From JAOZHU01 sp964506435 (GTDB lineage: Archaea > Thermoproteota > Bathyarchaeia > Bathyarchaeales > Bathycorpusculaceae), in assembly GCA_964506435.1 (NCBI GenBank), contig CAZDLK010000001.1:99174-163173 (forward strand): a stretch of 64,000 nt of DNA, in the 5' to 3' direction. Positions 1 through 9,935 of this stretch are shown here, piece after piece. Made by a program: the position numbers and the translations under genes. The notes beneath the pieces were generated by a model. The model saw only the letters and a list, made by a program, of their open reading frames with translations. It had not been told where the DNA came from and ran no database searches. The stretch's first letter is position 1, and each line of letters begins with the position of its first letter.

Positions 1-1
1 C

Positions 2-184
2 AAATGCGGTTTGCGTGCCTTACGCTTGTACCAGACAGGAAAAAATTTCCCGCTGAAGCCCATGGAAATTAAGTCACTGGTGAAATACGAGTTGGACAAT
101 GTACTCGCCGATTTGACTCAGCCGAATAACATCGAAGCGATAATCCAGAAAACAGCGCTGGACTGGGAAAAACAACAAAAATAA
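2..184 (+). CDS. C-terminal end of an unidentified protein (cut by window edge)
   Basis: An open frame enters from the left edge and stops at TAA 182-184, leaving 60 residues. The visible part is basic and mostly helical in character and ends in WEKQQK. One Cys near the edge (KCG) could belong to a zinc knuckle whose partner lies outside the window. I do not recognise the family. It runs in the same direction as RIO2, which starts about 70 bases later, so the two could share a transcript. Confidence 0.45.
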   Translation, partial: KCGLRALRLYQTGKNFPLKPMEIKSLVKYELDNVLADLTQPNNIEAIIQKTALDWEKQQK

Positions 185-255
185 CCATATAACCCTTTTT
201 TATGCTAGATTAAACTTCACATTCTTATTAAGACGTAGCAGCGTATCTCTGTTGT

Positions 256-1155
256 ATGTCGTCAGCTGACGTTGCAGTTCGCGTATTCCGCAAGCTGGAA
301 AGTGAAGACCTCAGAATACTGCACATCATCGAGGCAGCCATGAGTAAACGCGCTTTCGTCCCGAAAACGCAAATCGCAAAATATGCTAAACTGCCAATGG
401 ACAGAATAGACTTCACCATTGACAAACTCAACAAACTAGGCTTAATCTACAGCATGCACGGAGCTTATGTCGGGTACACGCTGAACTACGCAGGCTACGA
501 TTGCCTAGCCATAAACACCTTTGTAAAAGCAAACCTCATCGACGCTTTCGGGCAGACGCTAGGCGTGGGCAAAGAAGCCGATGTCTACGATGCACTAACG
601 CAGACGGGTACACGCGTAGCCGTAAAATTTCACAGGTTGGGCAGAATAAGCTTCAGGCAGACCAGACGCAAACGCGGCTACGCAGCGGAACATGCAGGCT
701 GGCTTTTCCAGTCGCGGTTGGCGGCAGAACGTGAATTCCACGCGTTAAAGCTTGTTTACGCGCAGGGCGTTGCGGTGCCAGAGCCGTTAAGCCAGAATCG
801 TCACGCCATAGTCATGGGCATGATTGAGGGCGCCGAGTTGGCAAAGTGGAAAGCGCTTCCTGCGCCTGAGAAGGTGCTGAAGGAGATTTTGCGCAACGCG
901 AAAAAAGCTTACGTAAAGGCACATGTGGTCCACGCAGACCTCAGCGAATACAACATCATCCTAAAGCCCAGTATGCATGTGCTGATTATTGATTGGCCGC
1001 AATACGTGGCGGCGGACCATCCTAACGCGCAAGAACTGCTAATGCGTGATGTTGAAAACGTTCTCACATATTTCAGCCGCAGATATAGACTAAACGTGAA
1101 GAACAAGGGAGCCTATGCGTACGTGACTGGAAAAGGCCGGTCGTTCGCGTTCTAA
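256..1155 (+). CDS. rio2: RIO2 family serine/threonine protein kinase
   Basis: This is an atypical protein kinase/ATPase acting in maturation of the small ribosomal subunit. Residues 1-90 form the RIO2-specific winged helix. The kinase part follows: a phosphate-loop-like GVGKEADVY near 103-111, the ATP-binding Lys in VAVKF (K124), the catalytic loop HADLSEYN at 226-233, and the metal-binding Asp in IIDWPQ (D246). The length of 299 residues is normal for archaeal RIO2. The start is the ATG closest to the first conserved helix. The stop overlaps the stop of the convergent LSm gene by four bases. All key residues are present, so it should be active. Confidence 0.95.
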   Translation: MSSADVAVRVFRKLESEDLRILHIIEAAMSKRAFVPKTQIAKYAKLPMDRIDFTIDKLNKLGLIYSMHGAYVGYTLNYAGYDCLAINTFVKANLIDAFGQTLGVGKEADVYDALTQTGTRVAVKFHRLGRISFRQTRRKRGYAAEHAGWLFQSRLAAEREFHALKLVYAQGVAVPEPLSQNRHAIVMGMIEGAELAKWKALPAPEKVLKEILRNAKKAYVKAHVVHADLSEYNIILKPSMHVLIIDWPQYVAADHPNAQELLMRDVENVLTYFSRRYRLNVKNKGAYAYVTGKGRSFAF

Positions 1156-1385
1156 TGCTTAGTCAGCACAATGTAGAGGATGTTGTTTCCGCGGAGCAGC
1201 ACGTTCCCGTAGTTCGTGAGCAACTGCTCGTCTTTGCATTCTGTTGCGCCTTCAAGGAGAATGTTCATGTGCCCGTCGCATTTTATCATTGTTCCCTTGT
1301 ATTCGCAGCCGTTTTTGAGGACGACTTCGATGTTTCCATGGAGCTGTTTAATTAGGACGTTTAAGGGTTTTTTACTTGGTTCCAT
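1152..1385 (-). CDS. Sm-like archaeal protein (LSm)
   Basis: This is a small RNA-binding protein that forms a ring like eukaryotic Sm/LSm and bacterial Hfq. The Sm1 motif is seen in the stretch VVLKNGCEYKGTMIKCDGHMNILL, with the conserved D-x-H-M-N, and the Sm2 motif in NYGNVLLRGNNILYI, with the usual RG. From the chosen start (MEPSKK) it is 77 residues, a typical size. A longer frame starts at 1436, but a TATA-like box (CTTTTATATC, about 1440-1451 on the minus strand) would leave that ATG upstream of transcription, so 1385, 1388 or 1403 is more likely. It is convergent with RIO2. Confidence 0.9.
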   Translation of the reverse strand: MEPSKKPLNVLIKQLHGNIEVVLKNGCEYKGTMIKCDGHMNILLEGATECKDEQLLTNYGNVLLRGNNILYIVLTKH

Positions 1386-1638
1386 CATAGTACCGTGTTC
1401 CATTAGAGTCAATCCATGCACATAAGCACAAGTCATCAGATATAAAAGTTTTATCTAACAACAAGAATTTTGGCAAGGTCGAAACCTCACTTTTGCCCCG
1501 TGAAAACGCGGCAGTCTGCGAGGTAAACCGTGGAAAACAGGTGCGGTGTGCTTTTCAACGTGTAGTGAACTCTTAATTCAGTTTTTTCCATCAGCAAGTA
1601 AAAAAAGTAAACAAGAAAAAAATGGCGGCACGCTTTAG

Positions 1639-2880
1639 TTATTTTCTGATTTGGCCGCTGCCCAGAATGAAATACTTAATTGTAGTCAAGTGCTGAGCAC
1701 TCATAGGTCCTCGTGCATGCAGTTTCTGCGTGCTGATGCCGATTTCCGCGCCTAAACCGAACTGGTTACCATCCGTGAAACGCGTAGACGCATTCCAGTA
1801 AACAGCCGCGGAATCTACTTCCCTGATGAAACGCCACGCCTTCTCAAAACTCGCCGTTAAAATCGAATCCGAATGCTTCGTACCGTACTTGTTGATGTGT
1901 GCAATTGCTTCATCCAGACTTTCCACAACTTTTACACCAATTATCAAATCCAAATACTCAGTGCCCCAGTCCTCTTCAGTAGCAAGCTTAACATCGGGCA
2001 CTATTTTTGCGGTTTTCTCGCAACCCCTAACTTCAACGCCATTTGCCCTGAGCGCCGCGATTGCCGCGGGCAGAAAACGCTCCGCTACACTGCTGTGCAC
2101 AAGAAGCTTCTCTGCAGCGTTACACGTTCCAGGCCTCTGGCATTTAGCGTTCACTATTATCGCCACCGCCCTGTCTAAGTCAGCGTCTTCCTCAACGTAA
2201 ACATGACAGTTACCTGTGCCAGTTTCAATAACGGGAATAGACGCTTTCTCCACAACTGTCCGAATCAAATCCGCTCCGCCGCGGGGAATCAGCACGTCCA
2301 CGTACTTACGCATCTGCATGAACTCCTCTGCGACGCGTCTATCCGTTGAACTGATAACTTGCACTGCGTCAACAGGCACAGAGGTCGCCGCTAACGCGTC
2401 GCGCAACACATTGCCTATTTCAATATTAGAGTTAATTGCGTCGGAGCCGCCTCTGAGAATCACGGCGTTGCCTGATTTTATGCAGATTCCCGTAGCATCC
2501 GACGTAACGTCTGGCCTTGACTCGTAAATTATGCCAACTACGCCTAAGGGCACACGCATCTGCCCGATTACTAACCCGTTAGGCCTAGTCCATGTGCTGA
2601 CGATTTCGCCTATAGGGTCACGCAGCGCGGCGACTTCACGCAAACAACGCGCCATGTTCGCTATTTTTCGTTTATCCAAAGCCAGCCTGTCCAGTAACGC
2701 GGTTTTCAAGCCTTTGGCTTTGGCAGCCTCCGCGTCTTTCTTGTTGGCTGAGAGGATTTTATCCGCGTTTGCCTCAAGCGCGTCAGCCATCTTGCAGATA
2801 GCCTCGTTCCTAGCTTCGCATGAAAGCTGAGCCAGTTGAACAGAGGCAGCCTGTGCGTTTTTGCATATTTCCAACATCAT
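1639..2880 (-). CDS. proA: Gamma-glutamyl phosphate reductase (glutamate-5-semialdehyde dehydrogenase)
   Basis: It carries out the second step of proline synthesis from glutamate: NADPH-dependent reduction of glutamyl-5-phosphate to glutamate semialdehyde. The 413 residues are full length for ProA. The catalytic Cys sits in CQRPGTCNAAEK. Other family signatures are YESRPDVTSDATG, the sugar/nucleotide region LRGGSDAINSN, and the C-terminal FGLGAEIGISTQKLHARGP. The start ATG overlaps the end of proB by four bases (ATGA), so the pair is translated together as a proB-proA operon. Archaea that make proline in this classical way are a minority, so the operon is informative about metabolism. Confidence 0.96.
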   Translation of the reverse strand: MMLEICKNAQAASVQLAQLSCEARNEAICKMADALEANADKILSANKKDAEAAKAKGLKTALLDRLALDKRKIANMARCLREVAALRDPIGEIVSTWTRPNGLVIGQMRVPLGVVGIIYESRPDVTSDATGICIKSGNAVILRGGSDAINSNIEIGNVLRDALAATSVPVDAVQVISSTDRRVAEEFMQMRKYVDVLIPRGGADLIRTVVEKASIPVIETGTGNCHVYVEEDADLDRAVAIIVNAKCQRPGTCNAAEKLLVHSSVAERFLPAAIAALRANGVEVRGCEKTAKIVPDVKLATEEDWGTEYLDLIIGVKVVESLDEAIAHINKYGTKHSDSILTASFEKAWRFIREVDSAAVYWNASTRFTDGNQFGLGAEIGISTQKLHARGPMSAQHLTTIKYFILGSGQIRK

Positions 2881-4007
2881 TCTGTTTCCCTCAAGAGGTG
2901 TATATGCTTACGTTCAATAACTTCTTTTTGGCGAATATAACCCAACTGCTTCTTAACCTCGCTGATTTGCAAGCCTTTTATCAGGTTTAACTCGCCACTA
3001 TTATAGTTCGGATTACCCTTAGCAAACTCAACGTTGCATTCATCCACTAGGCTCACAACGTCGCCTTCACCGAAATGCCCCACAACTTTGCTTACACCCA
3101 CAGGCAAAAGACTTGAACCTTCAAGTATTGCCTTTTTGGCGCCTTCGTTAACGTGAATTTGGCCCTTAACTGAAGCGCCATAAGCTATCCAACGTTTCAC
3201 GGCGGGCATCCGCTTCTGCGCCTTAAAGTACGTGCCCACTTCTTTGCCTGCGAGAATGTCCACTAAGACGTTTTCTCTTCGGCTGTTAGCCACCACCACG
3301 GGTATGCCGCATGACGTGGCGATTTCCGCGGCGCGCACCTTGCTTTGTATGCCGCCTCTGCCCCACCTGCTTTTCCCGTTAAGCGTGTTTTTCAGTTCCG
3401 CTGTGATGTTTTCCACAGTTTTTATCAATGTTGCTTCAGGATTTTGCGGGTCAGTCGTGTACAAGCCGTCTACGTCAGACAATATCACGACGAGGTTTGC
3501 TCTTATGGCGTTGGCTACGAGAACTGAGAGGATGTCGTTGTCGCTGAAGTTCACGCGGTAACCCTCAGTTAACGGCGTCAACTCGTCAACAGATGTGACG
3601 TCATTCTCGTTTATTATTGGAACAACGGCTGTCTTCAAGAGCATCTCCAGAACATTGCATGTGTGCACGTAGGAAGCCCTGTTGGACAAGTCCTCAGCAG
3701 TCAGCAGAATCTGCGCAACTTTGAGCCCGTGTTGTTTGAATAGTTCGCGGTACTTTGCCATGAGCACGCTTTGCCCTGTGGCGGCTGCGGCTTGCTGAAA
3801 AACGATGTCGTTAGGCTTCGGAGCGATGCCAAGCTCAGCTATGCCTGCGGCTACAGCGCCAGAAGTCACCAATACTATTCTGTCGCCTTGCTTGTGTACG
3901 GCAGCTATCTGCTGGGTTAGCCTCTGCATTTCCTCTTTATCTAGCTTGCCGTCGCTTGTTGTTATGCCGCTGGTGCCGACTTTCACCACGACTAATTTTT
4001 GAGCCAT
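2877..4007 (-). CDS. proB: Glutamate 5-kinase with C-terminal PUA domain
   Basis: It phosphorylates glutamate in the first step of proline synthesis. The N-terminal amino-acid kinase domain covers about residues 1-260: VVKVGTSGI at the start, VTSGAVAAG near 48-56, NENDVTSVDEL, and the nucleotide region SDVDGLYTTDP. A PUA domain follows from about 275 (KGQIHVNEGAKKAI...VVGHFGEGDVV), as in the long bacterial form. The length of 376 residues fits. It is first in the operon with proA, which overlaps its stop by four bases. It is divergent from pelota across a 134-base gap. Confidence 0.96.
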   Translation of the reverse strand: MAQKLVVVKVGTSGITTSDGKLDKEEMQRLTQQIAAVHKQGDRIVLVTSGAVAAGIAELGIAPKPNDIVFQQAAAATGQSVLMAKYRELFKQHGLKVAQILLTAEDLSNRASYVHTCNVLEMLLKTAVVPIINENDVTSVDELTPLTEGYRVNFSDNDILSVLVANAIRANLVVILSDVDGLYTTDPQNPEATLIKTVENITAELKNTLNGKSRWGRGGIQSKVRAAEIATSCGIPVVVANSRRENVLVDILAGKEVGTYFKAQKRMPAVKRWIAYGASVKGQIHVNEGAKKAILEGSSLLPVGVSKVVGHFGEGDVVSLVDECNVEFAKGNPNYNSGELNLIKGLQISEVKKQLGYIRQKEVIERKHIHLLRETE

Positions 4008-4141
4008 CCCGACATTCGCCTTCCTTGTTTAAAGTGCAGTTTATGGTTGAAGTTGCTTTTGTATTGCACATATGTTCATCCACCTTAAAAATACAATCCT
4101 GCACAGGTGAAAGTTAATTACGCATAAGGCGAATGTAAACT

Positions 4142-5269
4142 GTGAGGCAAAAGCAAACCGTGAAGATAATCGAGAAAAACCTTGACCGAGACTTCATCAA
4201 AGTAGTCCCAGACTCGCAGGATGACCTGTGGCACCTCTACAACAGCATCTACAAGGGCGACGAAGTTTACGCTTACTCTTCACGAGCAATAAAAACTGAC
4301 CAAGAATATTCGCGCCCGAAAAGCGCGGAACGCGTTTCCGCCTTCATGGGCGTCAAAGTGGAGTCAGTAAGCTGGGACAAGTTCCTCGGCAAACTACGAG
4401 TTCACGGATTAATCTGCCACGCGCCAGAAATCATCCCCACAGGCGCACATCACACACTAAACATCGCGTTAAACCAGCCTCTGACAATAGTCAAAAGAGA
4501 ATGGCCTAAACACATTGTTGACAGGTTAACGCGGGCAAGCGAAACCGAAAAGGCGCTGTTGATTCTGGCTATTGACGATGAAGGCTTCGCCATAGCTGAA
4601 ACCAAACAGTACGGCGTAGAAATGAAAGTGGAAGAACGCGTGAAACTGCCTGGAAAACTGGAAGCTGAAAAACGAAGCGCCGTCATGAAAGACTACTTCA
4701 ACCGCGCATTAAACAGCCTGAGCCAACTGTGGGCAGCACAGCACAACCTAATAGTAATCGTAGGCGTTGGCTTCGTAAAGAACGATTTCGCAAAATTTGT
4801 TGCGGATAACGCAGGCGACTTGGCGAAGGCAGTTGTGGACGTGAAAAGCGTCAACAACGGCGGCGTCAGCGGCATCTACGAAGCCTTGCGCTCAGGTGTT
4901 CTCCTGAAGGCAGCGGCGCAACTGCGTATTGTTGATGAAACAGAGACTATGGAGGAAGCCATGAAGCGCTTGGGAAAGGGCGAAGCCACGGTTACTTATG
5001 GGCTTGGCGCGGTTGAGCAGGCGGTGCAAGTGTGCGCGGTTGAAAAGCTGATTGTGGCGGACACGATGCTGCGTGAATCTGAGGAAGAGCAGCGGTTGCA
5101 TTTGGAGACGCTTATGCGTGCGGTGGAGCAGCGGCGCGGCAGCGTTGCTGTAGTCAGCACGGAACATGAGGCAGGCGCGAAGCTTCTTGCTTTAGGCGGA
5201 ATCGTAGCGCTTCTCAGATTTCCAGTTTACGCTAGTTCTTCGAAAAATGAGGGAATGGGTTCTTCCTGA
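4142..5269 (+). CDS. pelA: Pelota/Dom34 mRNA surveillance protein
   Basis: Pelota enters the A site of stalled ribosomes and, with aEF1A-type GTPase and ABCE1, splits them; it is a release-factor relative without GGQ. The N-terminal Sm-like domain (IEKNLDRDFIKVVPDSQDDLWHLYNSI) is clear, followed by the central domain (VDRLTRASETEKALLILAIDDEGFAIAE) and the C-terminal domain ending in GGIVALLRFPVY. The length of 375 residues is normal. The start is GTG at 4142; a second GTG at 4160 (VKIIEKN) is equally possible. It matters in context because a second release-factor relative lies at 38.8 kb. Confidence 0.94.
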   Translation: MRQKQTVKIIEKNLDRDFIKVVPDSQDDLWHLYNSIYKGDEVYAYSSRAIKTDQEYSRPKSAERVSAFMGVKVESVSWDKFLGKLRVHGLICHAPEIIPTGAHHTLNIALNQPLTIVKREWPKHIVDRLTRASETEKALLILAIDDEGFAIAETKQYGVEMKVEERVKLPGKLEAEKRSAVMKDYFNRALNSLSQLWAAQHNLIVIVGVGFVKNDFAKFVADNAGDLAKAVVDVKSVNNGGVSGIYEALRSGVLLKAAAQLRIVDETETMEEAMKRLGKGEATVTYGLGAVEQAVQVCAVEKLIVADTMLRESEEEQRLHLETLMRAVEQRRGSVAVVSTEHEAGAKLLALGGIVALLRFPVYASSSKNEGMGSS

Positions 5270-5274
5270 GAGCA

Positions 5275-8112
5275 TCAGTGTTGTAGCTGCTTTTTGATGG
5301 TTGCCAGAGCGGTTTCAACGGCTTCTTGCAGTTTTTCAGGTTGCGTTCCGCCGCCCTGAGCAAAATTTGGTCTTCCACCGCCTCCGCCGCCGATTATAGG
5401 CGAAACTACGCGGACTACTTCGCCAGCATTCAGACCTTTCGCCACCGCTGCCTTCCCCGCCATAACCAAAATCCTAGCCGTTTTCCCATCTGTGCCGTAA
5501 AACAGTGTAACCGTTGCTTCATCGCGTTCAATTACTTTGCTTGCAGTTTGCACCATGCGGTTAACGTCGATTGTTTCTTGGAAATCACGTTTCACAAGCT
5601 TCACGCCGCCAATTTCCTGCACTGCTTCCGAAGCTGCAGTTGCCTCAAAACCAGCGCTTTCTTTGGCAGCTAACTCCTTGATTAACCTGCGCTTTTCCAC
5701 GTTAGCTTCCTTCAGTTCTTTGGATAGTTTCTCCGCGGTTTTATCCAGTTTCTCCACAGGCGCATTCAGCACTTCTGAAACCTTCCACAGTAAACTCTCC
5801 TGTTTCTGCACTGCTTTTAACGCTTGAAGCCCCACTGCGTAAGCAAGTCGTTCGACGCCGTCTTGAACGCGCTCCGTGTAGATGATTTTGATGAAGCCGA
5901 TTTCGCCTGTGCTGTTCAGGTGCGTTCCAGCGCACGCTTCAACATCCCAGTCGCCTGTTTTCACCACGCGAATCTCCTTACCCGGCACAGCACCGCCTTG
6001 GTAAAGCCTGAAGCCATAGCGGCTTTCCGCTTGGTTCCGCGGCAACCAAGTTGTCTCAACCTGATAATTCGCTAAAATGGCTTCATTAGCTAAAGTCTCA
6101 ATCTTGTGGATTTCTTCAGGTGACAAGCGGCGGTAATGCGAAATGTCTAGGCGTGAAGTTTCTAAGCCTTTCTGTGTACCGTGTTGCCACACGTGTTCGC
6201 CTAGCACGCGTCTTGCAGCGCCGTTTATCAAGTGCGTTGCCGTGTGCGCTTTCATAAGCGCGTAACGTTTCTCCCAGTCAAGAACACCTTTCACTACGGA
6301 GCCTTCCTTGGGCACTGCAGCACCTTTGAGCTTGTGCACTATTGCTCTGCCGACTTTCTGCACGTCGACAACTTCTGCCTTAACTTTGCCAAATGCTATG
6401 AAGCCGTGGTCTGCAGGTTGCCCTCCGCCTTCAGGGTAAAAGCACGACTTATCCAAGACAACGTATTCTTTGTTTATCACTTTGAGGACTTTGGCGTCGA
6501 ACTCTTTCATGTACTGGTTAGCGTAGTAAATTTGTTCGGTCGGCGGTAGCGCTTCAACTGCTGCTTCCAGCGCTTGGTCGGCTGCTACTGCTGTTTCTTC
6601 TTCCACTGGCTTAGTTGCTTGCATGTGCCGTTTAGCGATTAGCGCGTAAAAGTTTTCTGGAACTTCCACTGTTATGCCTTCGGCTTCTGCGGTTTGCTTG
6701 ACAATTTCTGGCGGGAGCCCCTGTGAATCATACAGTTCCGAGAGCGTAGCGTCGGGCATGCGGCTTTCCTTTTTCGCTTTTAGGTCGTCTGCTATGCGTT
6801 TCACCATGCCTTCTCCGCGCTTTAACGTGTCTTCGAATTTTTCCTCTTCCACTTTAAGCATTTCCATGATTTCGTTCCGCATGGCTTTAATGTGCGGGTA
6901 ATCCTTGCCCCAACAATCCACCTGCATATCCACAATGTCATATAGTCGTTCAGGCATGTTCAGCATCCGTAGCAAACGGTATATTCTGCGGAACATCAGC
7001 CGCGCCAAGTATCCTTCATGAATGTTAGAGGGCACAACGCCTTCCGAAAGAATAAAGCTAATACATTTGGTGTGGTCTGCAATCGCGAAAGCGTTCTCGA
7101 TGGGCGCAAGCACTTTATCTAATTCTTCCATGGGCATTCCAACGAGTTGAGCTACGCGGCGCCTAGCGTTAAATCTATTCACAGTTTTGTCAACGCTCAC
7201 CAAACCCGAGTATTTTGCTACGTTCAATAGCAGTTTGTTGTCAATTTGTGTTAAGCCAGCCATCTTGAAGATTTTATCCAGCAAATCGCCGTAAACAGCG
7301 TGGAAACAGCTGGGCACGCCTTGGGAGAGCCAAGCGAAGCGGTCTAGGCCGTAGCCCGTGTCCACTATGCGTATGGGTAACTTGACAAACTCGTCGTTTA
7401 CCACTTTGTACTGCATGAACACGAGAGTGCCTACTTCCAAGCCGCCGATTATGCATTCGACGTCGGGTCCAGCGTTTCCGCCGCCTACCCAAACATCCTC
7501 CTTGTAAGTAACTTCATCAGACGCGACGCCTAACACATCTGTGACGAACTCGTGGTGATACCGCACGGTCTGGTCTTTCCAGTACACCTCGTGGTCAGGA
7601 TAATTGAACGCGTGATGCGCGCCCATCTCGAAAATGGTTAAGTGCCTGCCGAAAGTTGGCCCTGTATTAGCAATGTCTACCATGCGTATGCAGGGTTGTG
7701 ATATTACAAGCGGGTTAGCAGGCGGCGGCGCAATGCCTTCTGTAACGTAGGGTTGAAAATCAATTATGCTGGCATGCGTCAAGTAAATGTCCGAACGCCA
7801 CCGCGCAACAACAGGATAAGGCTTAATGCGCGTGTGCCCATGCTTCTCAAAGAAAGACAGGAAAGCCTCCCGCATTTCTGGAAAGCTGTAACTTCGCTTT
7901 GTAGGCGCGTTGCCGAGGAACGAGTAGCAAGCGCATTCATCTGAGCCAGATTCGCCGCATGTCTCCTGCGCTGCGTTCTGCGTCCAAAAATATTCGCCGC
8001 ATTTGGGGCAGAGCTTCCTCACGAAGCCTTCTTCCTTGAAAAAGGGAAGCGCGTACTCTTCTGCTGGGAATCGTTTCAACTTTAAAGCACTCCGTTCGCT
8101 CAGTTTATTCAA
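5275..8112 (-). CDS. alaS: Alanyl-tRNA synthetase, archaeal type
   Basis: It charges tRNA-Ala. The N-terminal part contains a four-Cys zinc site typical of archaeal AlaRS (CPKCGEYFW...CGESGSDEC). The class II core includes RWRSDIYLTHASIIDFQP and motif 3 around DRFAWLSQG. The editing domain has HTATH near residue 637 and CAGTHLNSTGEIG. The C-terminal part is helical and ends in the glycine-rich IIGGGGGGRPNFAQGGG before the last helix. The 945 residues are full length. It ends five bases from the pelota stop, convergently. A tRNA-Ala with the G3-U70 identity pair is in the same window at 60.5 kb. Confidence 0.97.
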   Translation of the reverse strand: MNKLSERSALKLKRFPAEEYALPFFKEEGFVRKLCPKCGEYFWTQNAAQETCGESGSDECACYSFLGNAPTKRSYSFPEMREAFLSFFEKHGHTRIKPYPVVARWRSDIYLTHASIIDFQPYVTEGIAPPPANPLVISQPCIRMVDIANTGPTFGRHLTIFEMGAHHAFNYPDHEVYWKDQTVRYHHEFVTDVLGVASDEVTYKEDVWVGGGNAGPDVECIIGGLEVGTLVFMQYKVVNDEFVKLPIRIVDTGYGLDRFAWLSQGVPSCFHAVYGDLLDKIFKMAGLTQIDNKLLLNVAKYSGLVSVDKTVNRFNARRRVAQLVGMPMEELDKVLAPIENAFAIADHTKCISFILSEGVVPSNIHEGYLARLMFRRIYRLLRMLNMPERLYDIVDMQVDCWGKDYPHIKAMRNEIMEMLKVEEEKFEDTLKRGEGMVKRIADDLKAKKESRMPDATLSELYDSQGLPPEIVKQTAEAEGITVEVPENFYALIAKRHMQATKPVEEETAVAADQALEAAVEALPPTEQIYYANQYMKEFDAKVLKVINKEYVVLDKSCFYPEGGGQPADHGFIAFGKVKAEVVDVQKVGRAIVHKLKGAAVPKEGSVVKGVLDWEKRYALMKAHTATHLINGAARRVLGEHVWQHGTQKGLETSRLDISHYRRLSPEEIHKIETLANEAILANYQVETTWLPRNQAESRYGFRLYQGGAVPGKEIRVVKTGDWDVEACAGTHLNSTGEIGFIKIIYTERVQDGVERLAYAVGLQALKAVQKQESLLWKVSEVLNAPVEKLDKTAEKLSKELKEANVEKRRLIKELAAKESAGFEATAASEAVQEIGGVKLVKRDFQETIDVNRMVQTASKVIERDEATVTLFYGTDGKTARILVMAGKAAVAKGLNAGEVVRVVSPIIGGGGGGRPNFAQGGGTQPEKLQEAVETALATIKKQLQH

Positions 8113-8200
8113 GAGTTACGAGCTACATAAATTTAAAGATATTAGGCTAAGTTGTTGCTAAGAAATATAAGCCAACGCTCTAACTAACAGTGCGAGGTTT

Positions 8201-9202
8201 ATGTCTCAGAAATGGTCAGCGCCCCTCAGATTCAACCCTGCCCCAATGTTGCTGTCCTGCGGCAACAAAGCCATCGAATACTTCACCAGACGCGACCTCT
8301 TCAGCGAAAACGTCGAACCAATAACTTGCATATGGCAGCTACCTGAAGTTCAAAAAATCTTTCGAAAACAGCAACCTGACGGCTCATGGAAGCACACAGG
8401 CAAAGAAACAGTAACCTACCCAAAACACCATTATGCGTTGGCTGAAACATGGAAAGCATATTTCGTTTTGGTTGAGCGGTACCAAGTCACCAAGGAACAT
8501 GAGGGCGCGCGGAGGGCAGCTGAATTCTTGTTTTCCTGCCAAACAAGCGAAGGCGACATCCGAGGCATGCTTGCAAACCAATACGCAACCTATTATACAG
8601 GCGCAATGTTGGCGCTGCTCATAAAAGCAGGCTACGAAAACGACCCCCGAGTGCAAAAAGGGCTTGACTGGCTGCTTTCTATGAGGCAGGATGACGGAGG
8701 CTGGACGATTCCCATTTTAATCTACAATTTCAATCAGGCAACCACATATAGGTTAACAAGTCAATTCGCGGAACCCGTGGCACCGGACAGTTCAAAGCCT
8801 TTCTCGCATAACTGGACAGACATGGTTCTGCGTGCTTTTGCAGCCCACTCTCAGTACCGCTCTTCTAAAGAAGCCCACAAAGCAGCGGATTTGCTTAAGT
8901 CAAGCTTTTTCCAACCTGATGCTTACGCCTCATACGGCGACGCTCGCTACTGGGGCAGGTTTCTTTTTTGGTGGCCAAACCTTGTGACTGCACTGGATTC
9001 GCTGTCGTTAATGTCATACTCAAAGGATGACCAAGACATTAAGAAAGGGCTGGAATGGCTTGCTGCTAATCAGTTGCCCAATGGTTTATGGAAGATGGAT
9101 TACGGTGAAGGCGCAAAACAAAAACCCAGTGTCACAAGCGAACAATTATGGCTTGCTTTGAAGATAGCTAAAATCTTCAAAAGGTTTCATGAATGCTCCT
9201 GA
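8201..9202 (+). CDS. Alpha-alpha toroid protein, terpene cyclase/prenyltransferase-like repeats
   Basis: The 333 residues contain repeated helical hairpins of the squalene cyclase/prenyltransferase toroid fold, each marked by a QxxDGxW-like motif: KQQPDGSWKHTG (near 61), SMRQDDGGWTIP (near 164) and AANQLPNGLWKM (near 287). No DXDD protonation motif or prenyltransferase zinc ligands are evident, so a catalytic role cannot be assigned. No signal peptide or membrane segment is seen. A TATA-like GAAATATAAG at 8162-8171 lies about 30 bases before the ATG, fitting a near-leaderless start. It is divergent from alaS and followed by a DUF998 gene in the same direction. Confidence 0.7.
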   Translation: MSQKWSAPLRFNPAPMLLSCGNKAIEYFTRRDLFSENVEPITCIWQLPEVQKIFRKQQPDGSWKHTGKETVTYPKHHYALAETWKAYFVLVERYQVTKEHEGARRAAEFLFSCQTSEGDIRGMLANQYATYYTGAMLALLIKAGYENDPRVQKGLDWLLSMRQDDGGWTIPILIYNFNQATTYRLTSQFAEPVAPDSSKPFSHNWTDMVLRAFAAHSQYRSSKEAHKAADLLKSSFFQPDAYASYGDARYWGRFLFWWPNLVTALDSLSLMSYSKDDQDIKKGLEWLAANQLPNGLWKMDYGEGAKQKPSVTSEQLWLALKIAKIFKRFHECS

Positions 9203-9259
9203 AACGCAAGCTTTTAAGGCACAAGCCACGCATAACTTTTCTAAGCGAGTTGAAGCGTT

Positions 9260-9874
9260 ATGGCAAAATCCACCGATGCACTTTGGCTTAAAGCGGCTGG
9301 AATTTGCGGTTTTCTAGCGCCCCTTGTGGCGTTTGCACTTATTTTTTCCGCAATAGCGTCCTACCCCGAATTCAGTTGGACGGATAATGCTTTGAGCGAT
9401 TTAGGCGTAGTGGAGGGCATTACCTCTGTGCTTTTTAATTCTGGATTAATCCTTGGCGGTGTGCTGTGCGTTGTTTTTGCAGCAGGCTTGTTTGTGTTCC
9501 TGAAAAAGCGAATTGTAGGCAAATTAGGTGCTGTCATTTTCGTCTTGGCTAGTTTGGCGCTTTTCGCAATTGGCGTTTTCCCCGAAAATGTTCGCCCAGT
9601 GCACTATCTTGTTTCTGTGATGTTTTTTATGCTTCTGCCCATATCCATGCTGGTTAATATTGGCGCTTTTTGGCTTATGCGACAAGCACGCATGGCAGTG
9701 TTCACGCTGATAGTGGCTATTGCTGCGGCTGCGCCGTGGGTGCTTTACTTTGCAATCCAGTACGTGCCTAATGTGGCTGTGCCTGAAGCTGTTTCGGCTT
9801 TTGCGGGTTCAGTGTGGGCTGTGGTTTTAAGCGGCAAGATGCTTAGGAAAGCGTCACATGCAAAAACTTCATAA
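9260..9874 (+). CDS. DUF998 family membrane protein
   Basis: This is a 204-residue membrane protein with six hydrophobic segments. The family signature is visible after the first helix: YPEFSWTDNALSDLGV, then VLFNSGLILGGVL and IGVFPENVRPVHYLVSVMFF. DUF998 proteins have no agreed function. The preceding CTTTTAAGGC at about 9209-9218 may be its TATA box. It follows the toroid protein by 57 bases, and the two may be functionally linked, although nothing in the sequence proves it. Confidence 0.8.
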   Translation: MAKSTDALWLKAAGICGFLAPLVAFALIFSAIASYPEFSWTDNALSDLGVVEGITSVLFNSGLILGGVLCVVFAAGLFVFLKKRIVGKLGAVIFVLASLALFAIGVFPENVRPVHYLVSVMFFMLLPISMLVNIGAFWLMRQARMAVFTLIVAIAAAAPWVLYFAIQYVPNVAVPEAVSAFAGSVWAVVLSGKMLRKASHAKTS

Positions 9875-9935
9875 TGCAACGTTCACCAGTTCGTGAAAAC
9901 GCCTATTCAGCAGCTACTTCGAAACGCTTCGAAGG